A stretch of DNA of 9,538 bases from Pseudomonadota bacterium (GTDB taxonomy: Bacteria > Pseudomonadota > Gammaproteobacteria > SZUA-229): contig DAOVJH010000030.1 in the NCBI GenBank assembly GCA_030673345.1, positions 1-9,538 on the forward strand. The letters are read 5' to 3'. Shown here piece after piece: positions 1-6,668 of this stretch (positions within the stretch are counted from its first letter, which is position 1; every line of letters starts with the position of its first letter). The notes under the pieces are model-generated. The model had not been told where the DNA came from and did no database searches. It saw only the letters and a list, made by a program, of their open reading frames with translations. The position numbers and the translations under genes are program-made.

Positions 1-23
1 ATTTTTTTCGTATGGAAAGGCAA

Positions 24-428
24 ATGCAAAAAATTATCAGTCTATTCGGTTTATGCGTTTTATTAGTATTTTCCGGCTGCAGCAAAGAGGTTAAAGATAA
101 TAACAACGGCAGACCGGACTGGATCGATAAGCCCGAACCAAATTTTGTCGGAAAATGCGGTACACATGTAAAAGGAACCATCGCACAGGAACAATGCGCC
201 TATAAAAAAGGGCTGGCTTATATTGCGATGTCGAAAGGCGTTTCCGTGGATGTTAGTGCTGATATGACGATGAGGCAGGCATCAACGGAGAAAACGGGCA
301 AAAGTTATGGTCAGGTTCAGGCGGTGGTAAAAATGGATGAAAAAAATATCAGAGTCAGCGCTACCATCATCGATAAGTGGCATGATAAATCTGCTGATAT
401 CATGTACCTGCTTATTAAGGAAAACTAG
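24..428 (+). CDS. Small LPP20-like outer-membrane lipoprotein (putative)
   Basis: The protein has 134 residues from the ATG at 24. Its N-terminus is a lipoprotein signal: a lysine, a hydrophobic stretch, then a lipobox (VFSGC) with the lipidated cysteine at residue 19. The residue after it is Ser, not Asp, so Lol sorting to the outer membrane is expected. The mature part opens with a polar Asn-rich linker and then a PDW motif, as in LPP20/FlgP-type lipoproteins. Two more cysteines (in VGKCG and EQCAY) could form a disulfide in the periplasm. An in-frame ATG lies at 12, but it would put Glu and Arg before the signal, and GGAAAGG at 14-20 suits the ATG at 24. The family call rests on the general pattern, not on a strong match. 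The true role is unknown, and no flagellar gene is nearby. Confidence 0.6.
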   Translation: MQKIISLFGLCVLLVFSGCSKEVKDNNNGRPDWIDKPEPNFVGKCGTHVKGTIAQEQCAYKKGLAYIAMSKGVSVDVSADMTMRQASTEKTGKSYGQVQAVVKMDEKNIRVSATIIDKWHDKSADIMYLLIKEN

Positions 429-482
429 CAGTATGACTGTATAGCAGTCTGCTGGCAGGCTTCGATTATCGTGCCGATAGTC

Positions 483-510
483 TTGAAATTTATTAAGCTG
501 TCCCCATAAT
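483..510 (+). promoter_or_regulatory. Candidate sigma70 promoter upstream of grxD
   Basis: TTGAAA (483-488) and CATAAT (505-510) are separated by 16 bp, each one base off the sigma70 consensus. They lie in the gap between the lipoprotein gene and grxD and would give a 5' leader of about 75 nt. This was found by eye only. Confidence 0.4.
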
Positions 511-555
511 CCTTTTACCCAGCAGTAGCTAAGGTTAATAATTCAGTAACCGGGG

Positions 556-561
556 TATAAT
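556..561 (+). promoter_or_regulatory. Alternative -10 box for grxD
   Basis: A perfect TATAAT sits 32 bp before the grxD ATG and would give a short leader. No good -35 box lies 16-18 bp upstream, and the bases just before it (GGG) do not make an extended -10. It competes with the 483-510 promoter as the grxD start site. Confidence 0.25.
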
Positions 562-593
562 TCAACAATATTCTAATGAAGTAGGTAATTGAA

Positions 594-911
594 ATGGCTG
601 ATGTTTTAGAAAGAATCGATGAGCAGGTTAAAGGCAATAAAGTAATGATCTATATGAAAGGTACACCGCAATTTCCGCAGTGTGGGTTTTCTGGTCGTAC
701 GGTAGAAGCCCTGAAACAGGTCGGCAAAGAGTTCGGTTATTGTAATGTTCTGGCCGACCCTGAAATATTTCAGAATTTACCGCGTTATGCTGACTGGCCA
801 ACGTTCCCGCAGGTTTATGTCGATGGTGAGTTGATAGGTGGCTGTGACATAACACTGGAGATGTTTGAAAGCGGTGATTTAAAGAAAATGATCGATGAAG
901 CGACCGCATAA
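594..911 (+). CDS. grxD: Monothiol glutaredoxin GrxD (Grx4 family)
   Basis: This 105-residue protein is a single-domain CGFS glutaredoxin. In this family, dimers bind a [2Fe-2S] cluster using the active-site Cys and glutathione, and pass it on in the cytoplasm, often with BolA partners. Visible family marks are the glutathione-contact lysine K22 in MKGTP, the active-site CGFS motif with Cys at residue 30, the WPTFPQVYVDGELIGG block (residues 68-83) with the cis-Pro, and the GGCD glutathione-binding turn (82-85). The C-terminus is about ten residues shorter than in the E. coli protein, which lacks only the variable tail. AAGTAGG at 579-585 is a reasonable ribosome site 8 nt before the ATG. The gene ends just before a strong terminator and converges on the response regulator gene. 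Confidence 0.96.
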   Translation: MADVLERIDEQVKGNKVMIYMKGTPQFPQCGFSGRTVEALKQVGKEFGYCNVLADPEIFQNLPRYADWPTFPQVYVDGELIGGCDITLEMFESGDLKKMIDEATA

Positions 912-930
912 GTTTTTTCCGACTCAAAAT

Positions 931-961
931 AAAAAAGCCACTCCCTGTGAGTGGCTTTTTT
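931..961. terminator. Bidirectional intrinsic terminator between grxD and the response regulator gene
   Basis: A 7-bp stem GCCACTC (937-943) / GAGTGGC (949-955) with a 5-nt loop is flanked by six A on the left and six T on the right. It can therefore end transcripts from both strands. It lies between the convergent genes ending at 911 and 1025. Confidence 0.9.
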
Positions 962-1024
962 ATTTCAATGTAAGTATGGTCAGTTTTTTCTGTCGCCGTT
1001 AAAAATGAGCTGTCTCTATTAAGG

Positions 1025-1975
1025 TCAGAATGCGATGCTCAGTGTGGCATCACCCCGCGCCTGCTCCAGTTTGTCGCCGGCGGCTTTCATCATTACATCG
1101 GCAGAGATAATGGCCTCGTCACCGCGATAATAATATACCCCGATGCAACCACTGATTGTCAGGTTGCCTACCGAAGTCTTGTAAGCACGGTTATTGATCA
1201 TGGTGAGTATGCGTTCGATCGCAGCCGGTTTGTAATCTTTGGTCTTCGTATGGTGCATGATTATGCCGAAGATGTTGTTGTGCAGCCTTGCCACGACATC
1301 GGTTGGCCTTACCGCACGGCGCAGGCGTCTATGCTGACTGACCAGTATCTCGTCAGCGATAAAATCGCCATGTGTTGCGGCGATGTTATCCAGTTCACGA
1401 AGCTCGACTAATGCCAGGCAGACGCCACCGCGGCGTGTCGATGCTTCCAGCAGATGTGCCTTTAAATTTTTCATCAAAAACGGCTGGTTTCCGGCGCCGG
1501 TGAGTTCATCGACCAGTGCCATCTTCTCCAGGTTCTTGATGGTTAATGATAACTGGCGTGATGTTTCGAGCAGGTCGTTCTGCAGAGCTGCGACGCGCGC
1601 TGCAGCATTGACGCGAGCAGCCAGTTCCTGGGGATTTGGCGGTTTGCATAAATAATCGTCAACACCGTGGTCGAAGGCCTTAACCAGGTAATCGACGCCA
1701 TCGTGTGCGGTGAACAGGATGATGGCAGTATAAGTGCCATTTTCTTCATCACGCTGCCTGATGAGCTGAGTGAGTTCAAGACCATCCATCTCGGGCATCA
1801 TCCAGTCGGCCAGTACAACATCGGCGGGTTTCTGTTTGATCATGGTTAAGGCTTCGGTGGCGCTATCGGCCATACGAACCCCGTTATATCCTGCTTTTTT
1901 TAGCGCCGTTTTAACCACGATACGGCTAAATTGCAGGTCATCGACGATGATGATGGAGAGATCTTTACTGCTCAT
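1025..1975 (-). CDS. Response regulator with receiver domain and degenerate GGDEF domain
   Basis: The 316-residue protein has an N-terminal receiver domain (about 6-125) with all the usual residues: the acidic pair D12-D13, phospho-acceptor D57 in ADWMMPEMDG, T89, and K111 followed by Pro. It should therefore be phosphorylated by a histidine kinase. A helical linker (about 126-154) leads into a GGDEF-like domain that begins with DELTGAGNQPF (156-166). Where active diguanylate cyclases have GGDEF, this protein has HNNIF (232-236). The first metal-binding Asp is also replaced, by Glu, near residue 191. It is probably unable to make c-di-GMP and may act as a protein-interaction module; this is inference. 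AAGGA lies 4 nt before the ATG (1980-1984). No histidine kinase gene is adjacent, so its partner is unknown. Confidence 0.9.
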   Translation of the reverse strand: MSSKDLSIIIVDDLQFSRIVVKTALKKAGYNGVRMADSATEALTMIKQKPADVVLADWMMPEMDGLELTQLIRQRDEENGTYTAIILFTAHDGVDYLVKAFDHGVDDYLCKPPNPQELAARVNAAARVAALQNDLLETSRQLSLTIKNLEKMALVDELTGAGNQPFLMKNLKAHLLEASTRRGGVCLALVELRELDNIAATHGDFIADEILVSQHRRLRRAVRPTDVVARLHNNIFGIIMHHTKTKDYKPAAIERILTMINNRAYKTSVGNLTISGCIGVYYYRGDEAIISADVMMKAAGDKLEQARGDATLSIAF

Positions 1976-2092
1976 GAAATCCTTGTGGCTGCACTGTTGC
2001 AGGCAATTTAACGATAAAAAACATGGATAAGGAAACTATAGCTAATATTTATTAATTTTTCTCTTTTTTTTTAGAGTTGGTCAGAGCCGGTA

Positions 2093-2740
2093 TTAGTTGT
2101 TTTCATCGCTCCACACCGGGCCTGAGGTTTCTGACCAGCGGTTGACGATGGTGCAGAATAGTTTGGCTGTCTGGCTTGCATCATATAGTGCAGAGTGTGC
2201 CTCTTTGCTGTCCCATTCCAGTCCGGCAGCCTGTGCGGCTCGTGATAATACGGTCTGCCCGTAGGCAAGACCTGACAGGCTTACCGTGTCGAATATACTA
2301 AAAGGATGAAAAGGGTTGCGTGAGATCTTGTTACGTTCGGCTGCAGCAAAGATAAAGTCACGATCCAGTACAGTATTATGTCCGATCATGATCGCACGTT
2401 TGCATTTGTGTTGTTTCATCTCTTTCTGGATGAAACGAAACAATTCACGAACACCGGTTTCTTCATCTTTTGCGGCGGCAACACGAAACGGGTGGTGCGG
2501 GTCGATACCATTAACCTCCAGAGAGGCGGGGTCCATGTTTGCGCCTTCAAAAGGGTTGACGTGGCAGTGGTATTCATTGTTCGTCGTCATATTGCCGTTT
2601 TCATCAATCTTCAGGGTGACAGCGCCGATTTCAAGCAGAGCATCCTTTTTTTCGTCAAAACCGCCGGTTTCAACATCGACTACAACTGGGTAATAACCGC
2701 GAAAACGGCGGGACATTAATTTAAATTTTTCATCACTCAT
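2093..2740 (-). CDS. rnt: Ribonuclease T
   Basis: RNase T is a dimeric DEDDh 3'-5' exoribonuclease that trims tRNA CCA ends and matures 5S, 23S and other stable RNAs. The length of 215 residues equals that of the E. coli enzyme. The catalytic set is visible: D22 and E24 in DVETGGF, D126 in the HNTVLDRDF block, and H182 and D187 in AHSALYD. The RNPFHPF segment (141-147) is also typical. Compared with E. coli from memory, some of the residues that contact and select the 3' base are changed (F77 to V76, F124 to L125, E73 to A72), while F28 and F147 are kept. The start agrees with the family (MSD, then RRFRGYYPVV), although no strong Shine-Dalgarno sequence precedes it. It lies downstream of pyrC on the same strand, beyond a REP-type repeat. 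No clear terminator was seen after the stop. Confidence 0.96.
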   Translation of the reverse strand: MSDEKFKLMSRRFRGYYPVVVDVETGGFDEKKDALLEIGAVTLKIDENGNMTTNNEYHCHVNPFEGANMDPASLEVNGIDPHHPFRVAAAKDEETGVRELFRFIQKEMKQHKCKRAIMIGHNTVLDRDFIFAAAERNKISRNPFHPFSIFDTVSLSGLAYGQTVLSRAAQAAGLEWDSKEAHSALYDASQTAKLFCTIVNRWSETSGPVWSDENN

Positions 2741-2805
2741 AATCGGTATTTTACACTTTCCCTGGGTGGTCGTAGATATTCATGTTGAGGTGTTCGTTGC
2801 TAGAA

Positions 2806-2888
2806 ATCGCGGAATGAAAAAAATCCGCTCCTACAAGCCTGCATACCTGTAGGAGCGGATTGCTTTGATATTATTGGCATTCCGCGAT
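2806..2888. repeat. REP-type paired inverted repeat, copy 1 (pyrC-rnt gap)
   Basis: Outer arms ATCGCGGAATG (2806-2816) and CATTCCGCGAT (2878-2888) enclose inner arms of 14 bp (2822-2835 and 2848-2861) containing AATCCGCTCCTAC and GTAGGAGCGGATT. Each half can also be read as a REP unit: a GTAG start followed by a small hairpin of GCGGA with TCCGC. The halves face each other, as in a BIME. The same element recurs at 6581-6654. It lies in the intergenic gap downstream of pyrC and may affect mRNA stability. Confidence 0.88.
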
Positions 2889-2939
2889 ACCAGAGCATAA
2901 AGATTAGCCAGTAGTTAATGCCGTCTACCTTGGTTGTAT

Positions 2940-3980
2940 TTAATTATCTGTAATTTTCCAGTTGATGGTTTGTCCGGCCAGAAAAGGTACTAGTTTATCA
3001 TCACCAAGCGGGTATTCTTCTGGTATCTGCCAGTCTTCTTTCACCAGGGTGATGGTCTTGCTGTTTCGTGGCAGTCCATAAAAAGCAGGGCCGTTGAAAC
3101 TGGCAAAGGCTTCAAGTTTATCGAGTGCATCCTGCTGTTCGAAGATCGAGGTGTATATCTCGATCGCCGCATGCGCAGAAAAGATACCGGCACAGCCGCA
3201 TGCGCTTTCTTTTTTGTGTTTGGCGTGAGGCGCGCTGTCAGTACCCAGGAAGAACTTATGGTTGCCAGAACGGATAACCGCCAACAGAGCCTGTTGATGG
3301 GTGTCACGTTTTAATACGGGCAGGCAGTAGTTGTGTGGCTGCAGTCCGCCCTGAAATAACGCATTGCGGTTATATAGTAAGTGCTGCGGGGTAATGGTGG
3401 CGCCGATGTTGTCGCCGGATTGCAGTACGAAATCAGCGGCATCTTTTGTCGTTATGTGTTCAAACACGATCTTCAGCTCAGGAAAACGCTGTGTTAGAGG
3501 CTGCAATGTCCGCTCGATAAACACTTTTTCGCGGTCGAATACATCGACCTGCGGGTCTGTATCTTCCCCATGTATCAGTAGCGGTAAACCAGCTTTTTGC
3601 ATCTCCTCCAGCGTCCTGTCGCAGAGTCGTATGTCGGTAACGCCTGCATCGGAGTTGGTGGTTGCCCCGGCAGGATACAGTTTCAGGCCTTTGATAAAGC
3701 AGCTCTTACGCGCGGCGATGATCTCTTCTGGTGACGTGTTATCTGTCAGATATAAGGTCATCAATGGCTCGAAATCAGAGCCCTCGACCGAGGCAAGGAT
3801 GCGGTCGAGGTATTCGACAGCCTGTACGACCGTGGTTACTGGCGGATTCAGGTTCGGCATGACGATAGCGCGAGCGAACTGTTTAGCCGTAAATGGTGCG
3901 ACACTGGTTAAAGTGTCGCCATCACGCAGGTGCAGGTGCCAGTCGTCAGGTTGAGTGATTGTTAGTGAAGATTTTGTCAT
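2940..3980 (-). CDS. pyrC: Dihydroorotase
   Basis: This enzyme interconverts N-carbamoyl-L-aspartate and L-dihydroorotate, the third step of pyrimidine synthesis, in the cytoplasm. It has 346 residues, as is usual for the E. coli-type (class II) enzyme. The two-zinc site is complete: H15 and H17 with R19 in [10 protein letters not shown], the lysine expected to be carboxylated at K100 in [14 protein letters not shown]137 in LLIHGED, H175 in VFEHITT, and the catalytic D248 in [12 protein letters not shown] lies 8 nt before the ATG. The start is only 32 bp from the divergent membrane-protein gene, so promoters for the two must overlap each other or the coding starts. A CATAAT on the minus strand (3995-4000) could be a -10 box, but no convincing -35 was found. 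rnt follows downstream. Confidence 0.97.
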   Translation of the reverse strand: MTKSSLTITQPDDWHLHLRDGDTLTSVAPFTAKQFARAIVMPNLNPPVTTVVQAVEYLDRILASVEGSDFEPLMTLYLTDNTSPEEIIAARKSCFIKGLKLYPAGATTNSDAGVTDIRLCDRTLEEMQKAGLPLLIHGEDTDPQVDVFDREKVFIERTLQPLTQRFPELKIVFEHITTKDAADFVLQSGDNIGATITPQHLLYNRNALFQGGLQPHNYCLPVLKRDTHQQALLAVIRSGNHKFFLGTDSAPHAKHKKESACGCAGIFSAHAAIEIYTSIFEQQDALDKLEAFASFNGPAFYGLPRNSKTITLVKEDWQIPEEYPLGDDKLVPFLAGQTINWKITDN

Positions 3981-4012
3981 AATACAGATCCTATATTATG
4001 CACTAAGTTGAT

Positions 4013-4531
4013 ATGTCTGTACTTCAAAAATTACTGGCTTTGCTATTTTTAAAGTCTGCTCCGCAGGATCTGCCGTTTTCTCGGCAGATGGCTGTGCGTC
4101 TGGCGATATTTTATGTTGTTTCCGGTGTCATCGTGCTGCAGACAACCCTGGGTCCCGATGACGTGTATGCGGGTATATTCCTGGGGGTGTTCGTGCAGTA
4201 CGCGTTTACTTATGCGGTGTTGGCAGCATTGGATAAAATTGCGCGTTTCCTGCAGACCTTCAGTGCTTTAATCGGCGTCAGCCTGTTATTTAACCTGTTG
4301 TCATGGCCGGTATTTTTAGTTCTTTCAGATGAGGCGACGCAAGATGTATTAAAATCTTCGATGTCATTATTATTCTTATTACTGATAAGCTGGGAAGTGC
4401 TGGTAAAAGCACATATTTTTAAACATGCATTAGAGATGAAGATGTTTGGTGCACTGGCACTATCTTTTTCATTGTTTTTTATCTCGATCACCCTGTCGCA
4501 ATTATTGTTTCCTGCGGGAGCAGCCAGTTAA
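4013..4531 (+). CDS. Five-helix integral membrane protein of unknown function
   Basis: I do not recognise this 172-residue protein. It is strongly hydrophobic, with five likely membrane helices at about 27-46, 51-73, 82-104, 115-132 and 144-165. The roughly 26-residue amino-terminal part is amphipathic, and charged residues occur only in the short loops (for example DKIAR at 74-78, and K132 to K143). No catalytic motif is visible. The general shape resembles small Yip1-like membrane domains, but that is only a resemblance. It starts 32 bp from divergent pyrC and ends about 50 bp before mpl on the same strand, so it may be cotranscribed with mpl and ubiX. That would suggest an envelope role, by inference only. 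The ribosome site is weak (AAG about 7 nt upstream). Confidence 0.8.
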   Translation: MSVLQKLLALLFLKSAPQDLPFSRQMAVRLAIFYVVSGVIVLQTTLGPDDVYAGIFLGVFVQYAFTYAVLAALDKIARFLQTFSALIGVSLLFNLLSWPVFLVLSDEATQDVLKSSMSLLFLLLISWEVLVKAHIFKHALEMKMFGALALSFSLFFISITLSQLLFPAGAAS

Positions 4532-4584
4532 AGAGACAAGTGGATGGTATCTGATGAGATGGCAGTTTTAGAGGAGTTTGATTG

Positions 4585-5961
4585 TTGAAGATTCATATCC
4601 TGGGTATTTGTGGCACGTTCATGGGCGGTATTGCTGTACTGGCTAAACAGGCCGGACATGAGGTCAGCGGCTGTGATGCGAACGTTTATCCACCGATGAG
4701 TACGCAGCTGGAAGAGCAGGGTATTCAACTGTGCGAAGGTTTCTATGCGGCTGATATTCCCGAAGATGTCGATGAGGTTGTCATCGGTAATGCTATGTCA
4801 CGCGGCAATGAAGTAGTGGAATATGTGCTGAATAATAATATTTCTTATTCATCAGGGCCTGAATGGTTATCAAAACATGTATTAGATCAACGCTGGGTGC
4901 TGGCGGTCGCGGGCACTCATGGTAAGACCACGACATCCAGTATGCTTGCATGGATGTTGCAGTATGCGGGCCTGAATCCCGGTTTTTTAATCGGTGGTGT
5001 GCCTGCTAATTTTGGGCTGTCGGCACGTATCGGAGACGTACCCTTCTTCGTGGTCGAAGCAGATGAGTATGATACGGCTTTCTTTGATAAGCGTTCCAAA
5101 TTTGTACACTATCGTCCGAGAACGGCGATTTTAAATAACCTGGAATTTGATCACGCTGATATCTTCGAGGACCTGGATGCAATTAAAAAACAGTTTCACC
5201 ATTTCGTTCGTACTATTCCCGGTGATGGCCTGATCGTTAAAAACGCGGAAGATGAAAATGTATTGTCGATGCTCGAGATGGGTTGCTGGTCGCAGACGGC
5301 AGCGATCCATAAGACGCACGATAACGATCATGGCGATGATGACTGGTCGATCGGAAAAACCAGCAGTGATGGAAAATACTTTGAAGTGCTGCTGGATGGC
5401 AAGATGGTCGCCAGTGTTAACTGGGAACTGCACGGTTCTTTTAACAGGATGAATGCGCTGGCAGCTATCGCAGCCGCACAGCATGCCGGTGTGCCGGTTG
5501 AGGTTTCCTGTGAAGCATTGAAAGAATTTAAAGGTATCAAACGACGTCTCGAAGTTAGGGGGACGGTTAATGAGATAACGGTTTATGATGATTTTGCACA
5601 CCATCCGACGGCCATCGAAGAAACATTAACGGCGATGAAAGAAGTGAAGGGTGAAGGTAAGGTATTTGCTGTGCTGGAACCGCGCTCCAATACTATGCGT
5701 ATGGGCGTGCATAAAGACAGTCTGAGCAACTCATGGCAACAGGCAGACGAGATATGCCTGTATCAGCCCGAAGGACTGGACTGGAATCTTGGTGATGTTG
5801 TTGCGCAATCTAAAACGCCAGCAAATGTTTTTTCAAGCACCGATAAGATAATCGAGCACCTGCTGTCTGAAGCCAGGGGCGGTGATCACATATTGATAAT
5901 GAGTAATGGCGGTTTTGAAGCCATTCATCAGCGGATGCTGGATGCGTTGCAAAATGTATAA
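4585..5961 (+). CDS. mpl: UDP-MurNAc:L-Ala-gamma-D-Glu-meso-DAP tripeptide ligase Mpl
   Basis: Mpl joins recycled murein tripeptide directly to UDP-MurNAc in the cytoplasm, feeding peptidoglycan recycling. The protein matches the family along its length (458 residues here; E. coli about 457). It shows the N-terminal HILGICGTFMGG block, VYPPMS, the ATP-binding loop GTHGKTTT (residues 110-117), VEADEYD, the LNNLEFDHADIF block, the VYDDFAHHPTAI block, LEPRSNTM, and the terminal MSNGGF. The start is an unusual TTG. Two TTG codons stand side by side at 4582 and 4585. I chose the second because MKIHIL then matches the usual MxIHIL start and GAGGAG (4571-4576) is 8 nt upstream; starting at 4582 adds one residue. 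The meso-DAP specificity fits a Gram-negative wall. It overlaps ubiX by 8 bp. Confidence 0.96.
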   Translation: MKIHILGICGTFMGGIAVLAKQAGHEVSGCDANVYPPMSTQLEEQGIQLCEGFYAADIPEDVDEVVIGNAMSRGNEVVEYVLNNNISYSSGPEWLSKHVLDQRWVLAVAGTHGKTTTSSMLAWMLQYAGLNPGFLIGGVPANFGLSARIGDVPFFVVEADEYDTAFFDKRSKFVHYRPRTAILNNLEFDHADIFEDLDAIKKQFHHFVRTIPGDGLIVKNAEDENVLSMLEMGCWSQTAAIHKTHDNDHGDDDWSIGKTSSDGKYFEVLLDGKMVASVNWELHGSFNRMNALAAIAAAQHAGVPVEVSCEALKEFKGIKRRLEVRGTVNEITVYDDFAHHPTAIEETLTAMKEVKGEGKVFAVLEPRSNTMRMGVHKDSLSNSWQQADEICLYQPEGLDWNLGDVVAQSKTPANVFSSTDKIIEHLLSEARGGDHILIMSNGGFEAIHQRMLDALQNV

Positions 5962-6568
5962 CGAAAATAAACAGATTATCTCTATCGCTATCACCGGTGC
6001 CTCCGGTGTGCAGTACGGTTTTCGCCTGCTGGAGATGCTGCTGCAGAAAGAACACACCGTTTATCTGATGGTGAGCAAAGCGGCGCAGGTGGTCATCGGT
6101 ATGGAAACGGATATTAAGTTGCCTGGCCGTTGTAAAGAGATGCAGCAATTCCTGATGGAAAAATATGGCTGCGCAAAAGAGCAGTTACATGTGTTTGGTG
6201 AAGATGAATGGACGGCGCCAACGGCCAGTGGCGGTGGGATGGTCGATGCAATGGTGGTGTGCCCCTGTTCGATGGGTGCATTATCTGCAATAGCGACGGG
6301 CGCGAGCAATAACCTGATCGAACGTTCAGCCGATGTCATGCTGAAAGAGCGCCGTAAATTAATCCTGGTGCCAAGAGAAACGCCTTATTCAGATATCCAT
6401 CTGGAAAACATGTTGAAGCTTTCACGTATGGATGCGGTTATATTGTGTGCTAATCCCGGTTTTTATAATAAAGCAGAAACGATTGATGACCTGATCGATT
6501 TTGTTGTTGCAAAGATTTTAGATCAGTTGAACGTCGAGCATAAGTTGCAGCCTCGCTGGGGTGAGTAA
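5954..6568 (+). CDS. ubiX: Flavin prenyltransferase UbiX
   Basis: UbiX attaches a dimethylallyl group to FMN to make prenylated FMN, the cofactor of the UbiD decarboxylase in ubiquinone synthesis. The 204-residue protein shows ITGASGVQYG at the N-terminus (FMN phosphate binding), METD, the CPCSMGALSAIATGASNNL segment, ADVMLKERR, LVPRETP, NPGFYNKAETIDDL, and a terminal PRWGE like that of Pseudomonas UbiX. In frame, the reading frame is open upstream to ATG 5906 and ATG 5942. I chose 5954 because it puts about ten residues before the first beta strand, as in the family, and overlaps the mpl stop (ATGTATAA), which suggests translational coupling. No strong Shine-Dalgarno sequence precedes it. 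mpl followed by ubiX is also the order in Pseudomonas. A REP-type repeat begins 13 bp after the stop. Confidence 0.94.
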   Translation: MYNENKQIISIAITGASGVQYGFRLLEMLLQKEHTVYLMVSKAAQVVIGMETDIKLPGRCKEMQQFLMEKYGCAKEQLHVFGEDEWTAPTASGGGMVDAMVVCPCSMGALSAIATGASNNLIERSADVMLKERRKLILVPRETPYSDIHLENMLKLSRMDAVILCANPGFYNKAETIDDLIDFVVAKILDQLNVEHKLQPRWGE

Positions 6569-6580
6569 TGTTTAGGCAGG

Positions 6581-6654
6581 ATCGCGGAATGAGAAGAATC
6601 CGCTCCTACAAAAACACCGCCCCCCGTAGGAGCGGATTTTTCTCATTCCGCGAT
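6581..6654. repeat. REP-type paired inverted repeat, copy 2 (ubiX-ycgN gap)
   Basis: This is the more perfect of the two copies. The outer arms are 14 bp (6581-6594 and 6641-6654, starting ATCGCGGAATGAGA). The inner arms are 13 bp (6597-6609 and 6626-6638, AATCCGCTCCTAC and GTAGGAGCGGATT). They are joined by an A-T and a G-T pair, so the whole folds into one long hairpin with a 16-nt loop. Each half reads as GTAG plus a GCGGA/TCCGC hairpin. It starts 13 bp after the ubiX stop and ends 14 bp before the likely ycgN start. Confidence 0.9.
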
Positions 6655-6668
6655 CAGTCAGAGTGAAC

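Noticed and set aside
2041..2092. T-rich stretch after rnt as a terminator
   Set aside because: The T run is on the plus strand, so it reads as A-rich in the rnt transcript, and no stable GC stem precedes it.
2316..2719. Two overlapping plus-strand open frames opposite rnt
   Set aside because: Both mirror the rnt coding sequence and lack start signals; rnt is complete with all catalytic residues.
3364..3954. A 196-codon plus-strand open frame lying opposite pyrC
   Set aside because: It lies wholly inside a clear pyrC gene, has a Ser/Arg/Cys-rich composition typical of antisense translation, and no ribosome site or known motif.
5131..5604. A 157-codon minus-strand open frame opposite mpl
   Set aside because: It is entirely within well-conserved mpl and its product shows no domain; it is best explained as a shadow of the coding strand.
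5906..5953. Longer UbiX starting at ATG 5906
   Set aside because: It would add 16 residues deep within mpl coding sequence with no family match; homologues begin close to the first beta strand, which fits ATG 5954.
2806..6654. Possible CRISPR array or transposon ends, from the two similar palindromic elements
   Set aside because: The copies are 3.7 kb apart, each internally palindromic, without regular spacers. The genes between them are ordinary chromosomal housekeeping genes, so a composite transposon is unlikely.
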